A stretch of 16,859 nucleotides of DNA, from assembly GCA_964390795.1 (NCBI GenBank), contig CAYMLQ010000092.1, positions 1 to 16,859 on the forward strand, read 5' to 3'. Shown piece by piece: positions 1 through 7,120 of this stretch. The stretch's first letter is position 1; every line of letters starts with the position of its first letter. The position numbers were made by a program, and so were the translations under genes. The notes below the pieces were generated by a model. It made no database searches. It was given only the letters and a program-made list of their open reading frames with translations, and was not told where the DNA came from. This stretch comes from CAYMLQ01 sp964390795. Lineage in GTDB: Bacteria > Verrucomicrobiota > Kiritimatiellia > RFP12 > UBA1067.

Positions 1-970
1 TCTCGCGACTCGCGGTCTCTGCCCGCGCCTGGCTCAGCGCCACATGCAGCTCCTGACGCTCGGCCTTCACATCCTCCGCGCCTTCAAGCGCCTTCTCAAG
101 CAGCGCCAGCCGCGACTCGCGGGCCGCCGCCTCCGCCCGCGCCTGTCCTAGCGCCACATGCAGCTCCTGACGCTCGGCCGCGAACGCGCGCTCTTGGGAT
201 GCCGCCGCGGCAACGCCGGCCGCATGCTCCGCGCGCTGCGTCTCCAGCTCACCCGACAGTCGATCCGCCCTGGCACACTCCTTCTGGTACGCCGCGTGCG
301 CCTGCTCCGCCTGGGAGGCCATCTGCCGAACGTTTTCGCGCAGGTGCTCTTCCGCCGCGGCAGCCTGTTGCCTGGCCTGCTCCATTTGCGCCACATAGGC
401 GGTCACCTGCTGCTGAGCCAGCCGCACTTGCTCTTCGTACGCCGCGATGCGCCGCTGGGCCTGTTCCGTCTGTTCCTCAAGTTGCTGACGAATCTGCTGC
501 TCGCAGGCCTCCGCCTGCTCCCGCATCAGCTCCGCCCGCGACACGTGGGTTTTCACCTGTTGCTGCGCCAGACGCAACTGCTCCTGAACGTCCGCAGACT
601 GGCGCTTCGCCGCCTCAAGAAGATCCGTCAGCTGCCTGATCCGGCCGTCGCTTTCATCACCCGCGTGCCAGCCCGCCTTTTCATCCAGAGCGCACCGGAG
701 AAAGAAGACGCTCTGCGCCGCGATGGAGCCGTCCTTGACCAGCTCTTCCATCGCACGCTTGTGGATCGGCCCATAGAACGTGCCCGGAGCAACCTCCGCC
801 ACCCAGCTCATCTCGAGCGCACGGTTCGTGGTCGCGATCCGCCACTCGACGCCGTCTTCGGAAATCTCGTTCGTCGGCGCAAGCCTTCCGTCGCACGCCC
901 ACGACTGAAGCGCCTCAAGGTCGACCGGGCCGAACGTCTCGCCCTGTTCGTTCCGAACCAGCCAACTCAT
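1..970 (-). CDS. Tandem GYF_2-like domain protein with long coiled coil (C-terminus outside window)
   Basis: Reading from the ATG at 970-968 the frame stays open for 323 codons to the window edge, so the C-terminus is missing. Residues 1-46 look like a GYF_2 domain: MSW start, FGP at 13-15, L21, then DGRLAP and a Trp at 43. Residues 54-105 look like a second, diverged copy with MSW, FYGP at 65-68 and KDGSI at 79-83. From about residue 110 onward the protein is almost all Q, E, A, R and K in heptad style, a long coiled coil. There is no signal peptide or membrane segment in the visible part, so it is probably cytoplasmic or anchored by its missing C-terminus. GYF-type domains usually bind proline-rich peptides; the partner is unknown. 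No strong Shine-Dalgarno is visible; GAAGAAA sits just before the start. It is transcribed away from the metallophosphoesterase gene. The product identity is fairly secure, the function is not. Confidence 0.72.
   Translation of the reverse strand, partial: MSWLVRNEQGETFGPVDLEALQSWACDGRLAPTNEISEDGVEWRIATTNRALEMSWVAEVAPGTFYGPIHKRAMEELVKDGSIAAQSVFFLRCALDEKAGWHAGDESDGRIRQLTDLLEAAKRQSADVQEQLRLAQQQVKTHVSRAELMREQAEACEQQIRQQLEEQTEQAQRRIAAYEEQVRLAQQQVTAYVAQMEQARQQAAAAEEHLRENVRQMASQAEQAHAAYQKECARADRLSGELETQRAEHAAGVAAAASQERAFAAERQELHVALGQARAEAAARESRLALLEKALEGAEDVKAERQELHVALSQARAETASRE
37..179 (-). repeat. In-frame direct repeat inside the coiled-coil region
   Basis: A 29-bp stretch at 37-65 recurs without change at 151-179, a spacing of 114 bp or 38 codons. 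It encodes the start of the peptide AERQELHVAL (residues 265-274 and 303-312), and the match at protein level continues through QARAE. This looks like a coding repeat that may continue beyond the left edge. The retained nucleotide identity, despite free synonymous choice, suggests recent duplication or gene conversion. Only two copies are visible. Confidence 0.6.
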
Positions 971-1119
971 TTTCTTCGCGCCGCCACCCAGCTGCCGCGT
1001 TGCAGTTGCCACATTGACACCTTCTGTTAATACCGACTCGGAAGTCCAGCGCCGTCCGGCGCTTCTGCGCATCTGTCCGTTCGCACGGCTTCTTAAGACG
1101 CGCACAAATCACATATCTT

Positions 1120-1137
1120 GTATAATAGTAAAAACAG
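1120..1137 (+). promoter_or_regulatory. Possible -10 element plus conserved downstream motif
   Basis: The 18-bp string GTATAATAGTAAAAACAG contains a consensus TATAAT. It matches, at 16 of 18 positions, the minus strand of 7953-7970, which lies upstream of the dehydrogenase gene in the same orientation relative to the gene downstream. No convincing -35 hexamer lies 16-18 bp upstream here (TTAAGA at 1093-1098 is too far). It may be a promoter for the phosphoesterase gene or a regulator site; evidence is limited to the two copies. Confidence 0.28.
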
Positions 1138-1228
1138 ACGGGCGTCTCAATGCGATTATTGCGGGGATTTATCCGTCGATTATTCCGAGTATTTCCTGTT
1201 GACCCAAAACACAACATCTCTTACCCTA

Positions 1229-1283
1229 ATGCGACTTTTTTGAACGATTCGGATACTGCAATAACACACGCTGAAAGTCGCAT
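1229..1283. promoter_or_regulatory. 10-bp perfect inverted repeat next to the start codon
   Basis: ATGCGACTTT at 1229-1238 pairs perfectly with AAAGTCGCAT at 1274-1283, with 35 bases between the arms. The right arm ends 5 bases before the ATG at 1289, where a ribosome would bind. It could be a pair of operator half-sites for a dimeric regulator, or a leader stem that hides the start. No clear Shine-Dalgarno is seen at this start, which fits either form of translational or transcriptional control. Inferred from symmetry only. Confidence 0.4.
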
Positions 1284-1288
1284 GAAGC

Positions 1289-2791
1289 ATGAGTGAACCG
1301 ACCCTAACGCTGCTGGCCATCTCCGACCTGCACTACACAGGCCTTGCCCGACAGACCGCGCAGCCGCCGCAATTGCGAGGCGAACTGGCCCGCACGCTGC
1401 TCCACAAGGTCTTTCAGCGTTTGCGCTACATGGGCATCAAGCCCGATCTGACCGTCCTGCTCGGCGATCTGGTTGAAAACGGCTCGGACCGCGGCGCCGA
1501 TCTGGATCTCAGCACGCTGCACGGCGAACTCACACGCAGCGGCATTCCCGTGCTCTCCGTTCCAGGCAATCACGACACCGAGCCTGCGACCTTCAACGCT
1601 TTCTTCAACGCGGCGCCCGGACTGCACGAGATCGGCGGTTACGGCTTTGTCGTCTACAACGACACCTTCAACGAAGCGCACGAGTCCACTCGCTCGGAGG
1701 AATCGCTCGCGATGACCAAGGCCTTTGCCAAGAGTCATCCCGGCTTGCCGCTTGTCGCGCTGCAGCACTGCCCCATCTATCCCGCGATCGACTCGCACTA
1801 CCCCTACCGGCCCACGAACGCGTCCGAGATCATCGACTCGTTCCAAAAGGCGGGCGTCATTCTCTCCCTCAGCGGCCACTATCACAAAGGGCAGAAGGCG
1901 CGCACGCACGAAGGCGTGCTCTACCACACCGTTGCCTCGCTGTGCGAGCAGCCCTTCCGCTTCAGCCTGATCCGTCTGAACGGCAGCCGCGTCGAAGTCG
2001 AGGAACTCAGCCTCGCCATGCAGGTGCCCAACATCGTCGACGTACACTGCCACACCGAGCACGCCTACTGCGGCACCACCGTCGACACCGCCTCCTGCAT
2101 CGCGCTGTCGCAGGCGCTGGGCGTCTCCACCCTGTGCATCACGGAGCACGCGTTCCAGCTCTATTTCGAGAAGAAGTGCGCCATGGCGTTCAGGTGGCAA
2201 TCCGACCCCGCATGCGTCGCGGAGGTCTGGGCCTCACCCGGTCGTTTCCGCATGGAGGCCTACCGCCGCTTTGCAGAAAAGATCCGCTCGCCCTTCGTGA
2301 AGGTCGGACTCGAGGTCGACCTGTACGACAACGGCAAGCTGCTGCTCGCCCCCGAAGACGCCGAGGCCGAGTGGGACATTCTGATCGGCGCCGTACACTT
2401 CATCCAAGACTTCATCCCCGGCGCGACTTCGCAACAGGAAGCGGAGGCCCTTTTCATTCGCGACGTGGAACGCCTCGTCGATCACCCCATCAACGTGCTG
2501 GCCCACCCGTTCCGCTTCTTCACGCGCAACCGGCTCGAGGTGCCGCGCCACCTCTTCCCCGTCGTGGCGGGCCTGCTGGCCGACAGCGGCGTGGCGGCCG
2601 AGGTGAACTTCCACACCAACAGCCCCGACCCCGAGTTTATCCGCCTCTGCGTCGAGAAGGAGGTCAAAATCGCCCTGGCCTCTGACACGCACGAGCTCGC
2701 CGAGGCCGGCGAGTTCTGGCCGCACGTGAACGTGCTTCGGCAAGCCGGCGTGACCCCCAAGATGTTCCCCGAAGTGCTCTTCTCATTCTAG
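1289..2791 (+). CDS. Metallophosphoesterase-PHP phosphoesterase fusion
   Basis: This 500-residue protein joins two unrelated metal-dependent phosphoesterase folds. Residues 1-240 carry the calcineurin-like set: SDLH (D13, H15), GDLVENG (D60), GNHD (N94, H95), H160 in QHCP, and GHYH (H197, H199). Residues 249-500 carry a PHP domain resembling histidinol-phosphatase HisK: HCH (H253, H255), TEH (E286, H287), E342 in GLEVD, H370 in GAVHF, H406 in AHPF, and SDTH (D466, H468). Both active sites look intact. There is no signal peptide, so it should be cytoplasmic. The substrate is unknown; a nucleotide, sugar phosphate or cyclic phosphodiester handled in two steps is possible. The first in-frame ATG is used; the ATG at 1282 is out of frame. 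A histidine-biosynthesis role is unlikely without his genes nearby. Domain calls are firm, role open. Confidence 0.9.
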   Translation: MSEPTLTLLAISDLHYTGLARQTAQPPQLRGELARTLLHKVFQRLRYMGIKPDLTVLLGDLVENGSDRGADLDLSTLHGELTRSGIPVLSVPGNHDTEPATFNAFFNAAPGLHEIGGYGFVVYNDTFNEAHESTRSEESLAMTKAFAKSHPGLPLVALQHCPIYPAIDSHYPYRPTNASEIIDSFQKAGVILSLSGHYHKGQKARTHEGVLYHTVASLCEQPFRFSLIRLNGSRVEVEELSLAMQVPNIVDVHCHTEHAYCGTTVDTASCIALSQALGVSTLCITEHAFQLYFEKKCAMAFRWQSDPACVAEVWASPGRFRMEAYRRFAEKIRSPFVKVGLEVDLYDNGKLLLAPEDAEAEWDILIGAVHFIQDFIPGATSQQEAEALFIRDVERLVDHPINVLAHPFRFFTRNRLEVPRHLFPVVAGLLADSGVAAEVNFHTNSPDPEFIRLCVEKEVKIALASDTHELAEAGEFWPHVNVLRQAGVTPKMFPEVLFSF

Positions 2792-2809
2792 CGCGTCAGA
2801 GGGAACAGG

Positions 2810-2874
2810 GTTCAGTGTTCAGGAAGTGCCCCTGAGCTTATCACTTGAGCGTTGAAAGTTGAGCGTTGAGCGTT
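2810..2874 (+). repeat. Two short heptamer arrays downstream of the fusion gene
   Basis: At 2810-2823 there are two heptamers, GTTCAGT and GTTCAGG. At 2847-2874 there are four: GAGCGTT, GAAAGTT, GAGCGTT and GAGCGTT. Rotated by four bases, all read GTTNNNN. The stretch 2842-2867 matches the reverse complement of 7054-7079 at 25 of 26 positions. The arrays lie between the convergent stop codons at 2791 and 2925, and no coding function is seen in them. Confidence 0.75.
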
Positions 2875-2898
2875 CACGTTATTCCATCGTTTATTCGT

Positions 2899-2919
2899 GG
2901 CTCCGCCGCGCGGCGGGCT
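2899..2919. terminator. GC-rich hairpin between convergent genes
   Basis: CCGCCGCGCGGCGG at 2903-2916 is a perfect palindrome. The pairing extends outward by GC on each side if T2902 is bulged. It lies six bases beyond the hydrolase stop (at 2925, minus strand) and about 110 bases beyond the fusion-gene stop (2791). No run of T follows closely on the minus-strand side; on the plus side it is followed by the mildly T-rich 2919-2934. A two-way transcription barrier is the simplest reading, but a dispersed GC palindrome is also possible. Confidence 0.4.
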
Positions 2920-2924
2920 TCACC

Positions 2925-3917
2925 CTATTTCTTCTGCCAGCGGTCCTTGGGCTCCAGAACGCCGCGCGCGCCGTCGCCGTCGAGCCACGCCCTGGCCGCC
3001 GCGTCCCCGCGCAGATACGCGTCCCAAAAGGCCGTGCTCAGCGCCAGGATCGCCCGGTGATGGTTGGGATTACGCGCCTCCTTGTCGCCGGGCAGCGCAC
3101 GGTCGCTAAAGGCCGAATGCTCGGCGCCCTCCAGCACCAGTTCGTATTTGTCGCCTGCCTGCAGCGCGGGAAACACCGCCAGCCGCGACGCCACGTCGGT
3201 GTCGTTGATAGGAGAGGCGTCCTTCGTTCCCGTCATCAGCAGCCAGGGGATGCCGACCTCGCCGAACGCTTTCTTGGGGTCGCCGCGCTTGGGCGAACTG
3301 GGGCTGAATGCCACCGCCGCCTTGATGCGCCCATCCGTATAATTCAGCCCGAAGGGAAACTTCTGGCCGCTCACCGCCTGCGTCGTCACCGCGCCGAACG
3401 AATGCCCCGACATGCCGACACGTGTCAGGTCGAGACGCCCGGCCAGCGCATGGCCCGCCTCGGCGCTCCATTTCTCAAGCTGGTGGAGCACCGCCGGAAC
3501 GTCCTTCACGCGCGCTGCGAAATTCTTCACGCTCGCCGCGTCCCGCATCGCGCCCCTGCGCTCTCCCGCAGGCTGCCCCTTCCAGACCGTCTCGTCGCTG
3601 CCCGGATGCTGCATGAACACCGCCGCATAGCCGCGCGCCGCCCAGTGCCGCCCGAGATACGGGTTGTTCTCGCACGACCCGCCCAGCCCGTGGCTGAACA
3701 GCACCACCGGCGCGGCGTTTGTCCCTGCCGGCAGATAAACCCGCAGCGCAAGGTCGCGCGTCCGGTCCCCGTCGTGAACCGTCAGCCCCAACGCGGCCGC
3801 CGCGCCCGGCTCGCCCACCTTCAGCGGATCATACGCCGCCTCCGCTGCGGAAGCCCGCACCGCAGCACCCAGCGCAACCGCAACCAACACCCTCTTCGCA
3901 ACGCCCGAGTTCATCAT
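2925..3917 (-). CDS. Secreted alpha/beta hydrolase (esterase / dienelactone-hydrolase-like)
   Basis: The 330-residue product starts with a basic N-terminus, a hydrophobic run at 9-20 and a likely signal-peptidase site near ASAAEA at 22-27, so it should be exported. It has the alpha/beta hydrolase layout: the oxyanion segment HGLGG at 76-80, the nucleophile elbow GHSFG at 171-175 with Ser173, Asp233 in GTKD, and His267 in AEHSAF. The fold and spacing resemble the dienelactone-hydrolase and platelet-activating-factor acetylhydrolase-like groups. It probably cleaves an ester, perhaps an acyl group on a glycan, given the glycosidase next to it; the substrate is inferred. The start at 3917 is preceded by AAAGGAAA at Shine-Dalgarno distance. 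It lies 408 bases downstream of the glycosidase on the same strand, so it probably has its own promoter. Confidence 0.87.
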   Translation of the reverse strand: MMNSGVAKRVLVAVALGAAVRASAAEAAYDPLKVGEPGAAAALGLTVHDGDRTRDLALRVYLPAGTNAAPVVLFSHGLGGSCENNPYLGRHWAARGYAAVFMQHPGSDETVWKGQPAGERRGAMRDAASVKNFAARVKDVPAVLHQLEKWSAEAGHALAGRLDLTRVGMSGHSFGAVTTQAVSGQKFPFGLNYTDGRIKAAVAFSPSSPKRGDPKKAFGEVGIPWLLMTGTKDASPINDTDVASRLAVFPALQAGDKYELVLEGAEHSAFSDRALPGDKEARNPNHHRAILALSTAFWDAYLRGDAAARAWLDGDGARGVLEPKDRWQKK

Positions 3918-4033
3918 ACGATTTTTCCTTTCAGCATTGTGTACACGCGACGCGGTCGAAGCGTTACACGCCTCAAGGATCGTCTACAAAGTGACAGACG
4001 AGAATGGCGCTAAGATAAGCGTAGTTTCCAGTT

Positions 4034-4057
4034 TTAATCTTAATCGTAATCGTAATC
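4034..4057 (+). repeat. Four tandem hexamers (K)TAATC
   Basis: The hexamers TTAATC, TTAATC, GTAATC and GTAATC run in tandem; on the other strand the unit reads GATTAC or GATTAA. They lie between genes, in line with the other simple tandem arrays of this window, but the unit is six rather than seven bases. Confidence 0.65.
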
Positions 4058-4227
4058 CCTTCTGTGCGGCAGAAGAGATCATAACGACGATGATCGTTTT
4101 CGGAGTTTGTTCAATGTGTTGTGGGTCAACACCACACAGGGGCGGATCTTCTTAATCTCAGCCCCCTGCGTCGGGCTAGGGAGCCCCGCCAGACGCCGTT
4201 AGCGTCCACCAACACACTGATCCTTAC

Positions 4228-4246
4228 AGGTCACACAGTGTGCCCT
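4228..4246. promoter_or_regulatory. 19-bp near-palindrome, operator-like
   Basis: The sequence is symmetrical around A4237: CACAC and GTGTG flank the centre, then one mismatched pair, then AGG and CCT. The size and one-base centre suit a dimeric DNA-binding regulator. It lies past the 3' end of the glycosidase and about 310 bases upstream of the hydrolase start. No regulator gene is seen in the window. It could equally be part of an RNA hairpin. Confidence 0.3.
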
Positions 4247-4325
4247 TTACGTGCCAAAGTACACAGGATGAACATGACAATGGCGCGGCACTTGGAATGA
4301 CGAAACTGTCATGATAGAGCCGTTG

Positions 4326-7007
4326 CTACGGGTGCGCCAGGCGGTTTCCCAGTTCCTCCGGCGACAGCGCGCTCTCCGCGTAGCGCAGCGTGCCGGGAAG
4401 CGTGGCGGAAGCGGTCAGAGGGTTTCCGAAAAGATCGGTCCAGCGGATGGCGGGATCTTGGATGAACGGCAGCCGGGCGTCGCGTCCGCCGCAGAGAACC
4501 GCGCAGGTTCCGCTCCGCCCCGTGAAGAGATAGGCGAAGCGGTTCTCGCCCAGCGCGACTTTCCGCGCGAAGGGCTTTCCCTCCAGCGAATGCGTGAGGT
4601 GGGCGTAGGCGGCCAGGCTCGGATGCGGATAGCCGTCCGCGCCCAGCAGCACAATGAAGCTCGGTGCTTGGGCGAGGGAGGAATAGCCGTGCGCCGTGTA
4701 AAGGAACACCTTGGCGACCTTCTGCGCCAGGAGGCTGACCGTATAGCGGCAGTTTTTCTCCGCCATGCCCGCAAGGTCCTCTTCCGGCTGCCAGGTGATG
4801 GCCCGCTTATACAGGCCCGTCATGCGGCATCCGACCCCCGAAGAGCCGGTGCTAGCGCCCTGCCCCTCGCTCATGTAGACCGGCTTGCCCCCCGCGTTCG
4901 GAACCTTTGTAAAGATCTCGCCGACCGCGTCGTTGTAAGCCTGTTGCACGCAGTCATCGTCGAGACAGGTGGCGTTTTTGGTGTAGAGGTGGAAGTCGAT
5001 CATGTCGCAGTTCGCCAGCCCCCCGGCGGCGAAGACACCCGTTGTCCACTGCCTGCCGACCCCGCCGCTCGTGGAGTTAAAGCCGGAGACCTTGACGGAC
5101 GGGTCGACCGCTTTCGCGGCCCGGTACGCGCCGCGGCAGAGTTCCGCGAAATCGCGCTTCGCGTCATCCTTCCCGAAGTTCCGCGCGTCTTGCCCCGATT
5201 CCCACCACTGCCCCCAGGGCTCGTTCCAGACGAAGTATTCGTCGATCACGCCTTTGTAGCGCGCGACGAACGTCTTCACGTAGGCGTTGAAATCCTCGTT
5301 GTTTTTCGGGCGGAGGAATTTCTCGAAGTAGCCCATGTGCTTGCAGCCCAGGTCGCCGTAGTGCGAGGCCCACGCGGGCGTGGTTCCCAATTGCGCGAAA
5401 ATCTTGATCTTGTTTTTTCGGTAGCGCAAAAGATCGTCGTCCATAAACGCCCATCGGCCCTTTTCCGGCTCCAGGTTCCACCAGCCGCAATACTCCGTGC
5501 CGGCATCGTGCAGGCGCGCCCAGTTGATGCCGCAGGCTTTCATCATGCGGATGGTCGGTTCCGAGGCGAGAAAGTGACACCCGAAAGCGGAGTCCGGCGC
5601 GTCTTGGTTCCAGAAAACCGGACGTTCCAGGCGCGTCATCACGAGCTCGTTGTACGGAGAGACGCGCTGGCCGTCACGCTCCACCCAGGCCTCGATCCGG
5701 AACTGTCCGTGGGGCCTGGCGGGAAAGACGTCGAACTGGAACTCACCTTCAAACCGCCCCTTGCCGACGGGAACGGGGCGGTCGTCAAGGGCCACGCTTT
5801 CCCCGTAAAGATCCGTCACGCGGCTTTTCAGAACCGCGCCGCCCGCCTTGCCGGTCACGCAAAAGCGCACCTCGGCCCGTTCCTCCGCGAACTGAATGCG
5901 CGTCTCGGCGATCTCAGAACGGCCCGGAGCAAGCGCCACCTCGCACGTGCGGTCCGCACAGGCGGCGTCCGCCGCGCCGGCAACCGCGCGCAGGGCATCC
6001 AGCCGGAACGTCCCGGTTCCGGTGAACTTCAGGCAGAAGCACAGCGCCTCGCCGGGCGGCACAAAAGCCAGCGTGGCAGTCTGCCAGTCGTTCGAGGGGG
6101 CCAGCGCCTTGCCGGCAAGGGCACGGCCTTCGCACAGCACGTCCACGCGGCACGCGCCCACGCCCTGGTACGCGAACGCGACGGTATGGGGTTTGTCCGG
6201 CAGGTTGGTCTGAAAGGGCTCGGAAAACAGCGCGAAGCCTTTTTCGGCTTTCACTTCCAGCGAGGGGATTCCTCCCTCGCCGGGATGTCCGGCGTCCGCG
6301 CCACAGGTGGCGGTCCGGCTGTCGCGGTCGATGTTCCAGCCACAGGGCAGCCCCAGCGGAAAGCGGCTGTTGCGGAAGTAATTTTTCACCGAGGCGTCCG
6401 GCCGCGGCACCGTTGCTGCGAGTTCCTCTTTGCCGAGACTCGCCAGTTCCACGGAGGCGATGTCCGTGTCGCCGCCGCCCGTGTAGAAATAGAGCGACAC
6501 CTTTGAATCGCAGCGCTCCATCGTCTGGATGAGAAAGCGCCGCTCCGTCCACTCTCCGGAGGCGGGGAAGTCCGCGCCCCCGAAACTGCGGTAGGGCGCG
6601 CCGTTCTGGCGCAAGCCGAACTGAAGGGTTGAAGCCTGCGGCCGCGCCATCACGATCAGCTCGAAAACGCCGGGCAGCGCGATGTCCCCTCCGTCGATCG
6701 AGAACTGCGTGGCGGAGTCGACCTTGTCCGCGTGGATCCGCAGAAACGTCCGCCCGCTCTCGGTGAGGCGTTCCGCCCGCGCCACGGAGGCGTTCCACGA
6801 GGCGAAATTCTCATGCACCTTCGGCGGCAGCGCCCCTTGAAAACGCCCGACCTTCTCGAACGTGTACGGCGTTCCCGCCTCCCCGAAATCCACGCGGAAC
6901 AGCGTTTCCCTTGCGCCGGCCAGCAGCACCCATCCCGCGCAGAAAAAAGCGCGGAAGAGCGCGCGGGCGACGCGTCCGTCAATCAGGCTTTTTGAGTGAA
7001 TCGACAT
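4326..7007 (-). CDS. Clan-A glycoside hydrolase (GH39-like) with N-terminal beta-sandwich modules
   Basis: The 893-residue product has a hydrophobic segment at about 16-31, a likely signal peptide or anchor. Residues 35-200 and 205-345 look like two carbohydrate-binding-type beta-sandwich modules, and 355-460 resembles a further beta-rich linker domain. A TIM-barrel catalytic region spans about 470-810: the acid/base motif WNEPWG has Glu596, and the candidate nucleophile is Glu714 in YMSEGQG. The Asn-Glu-Pro motif and the late Glu are typical of retaining clan GH-A enzymes; the layout recalls GH39, but GH5, GH51 or an unassigned family cannot be excluded. A short C-terminal beta domain follows. 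The bond cleaved is unknown. The start at 7007 has a strong GGAGGAGAG Shine-Dalgarno. A 113-base gap with a heptamer array separates it from the dehydrogenase upstream. Confidence 0.85.
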   Translation of the reverse strand: MSIHSKSLIDGRVARALFRAFFCAGWVLLAGARETLFRVDFGEAGTPYTFEKVGRFQGALPPKVHENFASWNASVARAERLTESGRTFLRIHADKVDSATQFSIDGGDIALPGVFELIVMARPQASTLQFGLRQNGAPYRSFGGADFPASGEWTERRFLIQTMERCDSKVSLYFYTGGGDTDIASVELASLGKEELAATVPRPDASVKNYFRNSRFPLGLPCGWNIDRDSRTATCGADAGHPGEGGIPSLEVKAEKGFALFSEPFQTNLPDKPHTVAFAYQGVGACRVDVLCEGRALAGKALAPSNDWQTATLAFVPPGEALCFCLKFTGTGTFRLDALRAVAGAADAACADRTCEVALAPGRSEIAETRIQFAEERAEVRFCVTGKAGGAVLKSRVTDLYGESVALDDRPVPVGKGRFEGEFQFDVFPARPHGQFRIEAWVERDGQRVSPYNELVMTRLERPVFWNQDAPDSAFGCHFLASEPTIRMMKACGINWARLHDAGTEYCGWWNLEPEKGRWAFMDDDLLRYRKNKIKIFAQLGTTPAWASHYGDLGCKHMGYFEKFLRPKNNEDFNAYVKTFVARYKGVIDEYFVWNEPWGQWWESGQDARNFGKDDAKRDFAELCRGAYRAAKAVDPSVKVSGFNSTSGGVGRQWTTGVFAAGGLANCDMIDFHLYTKNATCLDDDCVQQAYNDAVGEIFTKVPNAGGKPVYMSEGQGASTGSSGVGCRMTGLYKRAITWQPEEDLAGMAEKNCRYTVSLLAQKVAKVFLYTAHGYSSLAQAPSFIVLLGADGYPHPSLAAYAHLTHSLEGKPFARKVALGENRFAYLFTGRSGTCAVLCGGRDARLPFIQDPAIRWTDLFGNPLTASATLPGTLRYAESALSPEELGNRLAHP

Positions 7008-7053
7008 GGCTCTCTCCTCCCAGATTATTCCTTGTTAGGCCGTGGATAGAAAG

Positions 7054-7080
7054 AACGCTCAACGTTCAACGCTCAAGTGG
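7054..7080 (-). repeat. Heptamer array, inverted copy of the one near 2.85 kb
   Basis: On the plus strand the units are AACGCTC, AACGTTC and AACGCTC followed by AAGTGG; on the minus strand they read as GAGCGTT-type heptamers after CCACTT. The 26 bases at 7054-7079 match the reverse complement of 2842-2867 with one difference. The array lies about 50 bases upstream of the glycosidase start, in the gap after the dehydrogenase stop. Confidence 0.75.
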
Positions 7081-7120
7081 AGAGGGGGAGAAACGCTGAG
7101 CGCGGACGAAACGCCCGCGT

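Larger units (their letters stand above)
971..1288. other. Divergent intergenic control region
   Basis: No gene is supported in these 318 bases between two divergently transcribed genes. The centre is AT-rich compared with the flanking genes. It holds a small GC hairpin (AGCGCC at 1048-1053 and GGCGCT at 1058-1063) in the presumed leader of the GYF gene. It also holds a perfect TATAAT at 1121-1126, a direct repeat CGATTATT at 1153-1160 and 1177-1184, and a TTGACC at 1199-1204 that could be a -35 box for the rightward gene, although no good -10 lies 17 bp downstream. A 10-bp inverted repeat lies next to the rightward start codon. Short reading frames here have no recognisable product. Confidence 0.55.
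3918..4325. other. Intergenic region with hexamer repeats and palindromes, no gene seen
   Basis: These 408 bases between two minus-strand genes have lower GC than the genes and no supported reading frame. Near the hydrolase start is GTGTACAC (3939-3946). Further on are four TAATC-type hexamers (4034-4057), a GTGTTG/CAACAC hairpin (4116-4121 and 4127-4132), a small GGGCT/AGCCC hairpin (4173-4177 and 4182-4186), a 19-bp near-palindrome (4228-4246), and CATGACA/TGTCATG arms (4273-4279 and 4307-4313) just past the glycosidase stop. ACACAG recurs three times between 4134 and 4265. I could not fold any part into a tRNA or a known riboswitch by eye. Confidence 0.5.

Noticed and set aside
158..1030. 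A 290-codon open frame on the plus strand opposite the GYF/coiled-coil gene
   Set aside because: Leu- and Arg-rich translation is the antisense of a Gln/Glu/Ala-rich coiled coil; no domain is recognised and the minus-strand frame has two GYF_2-like domains.
2859..4013. A 384-codon open frame on the plus strand across the hydrolase and its spacer
   Set aside because: It runs antisense to the complete Ser-Asp-His hydrolase, has shadow-like composition, and starts within the heptamer array.
4116..4325. Possible tRNA or small structured RNA in the spacer
   Set aside because: Only short, unconnected hairpins could be drawn; no cloverleaf, T-loop or CCA-like end was found.
4311..6506. A 731-codon open frame on the plus strand, antisense to the clan-A glycosidase
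   Set aside because: It is an Arg- and Gly-rich shadow with no recognisable domain, lies opposite a gene with clear catalytic motifs and a strong ribosome-binding site, and is what GC-biased third positions produce.
2842..7080. Composite transposon or genomic island
   Set aside because: No transposase, integrase, target-site duplication or tRNA attachment site is visible; only the inverted heptamer copies support it, so it is reported as a repeat finding instead.
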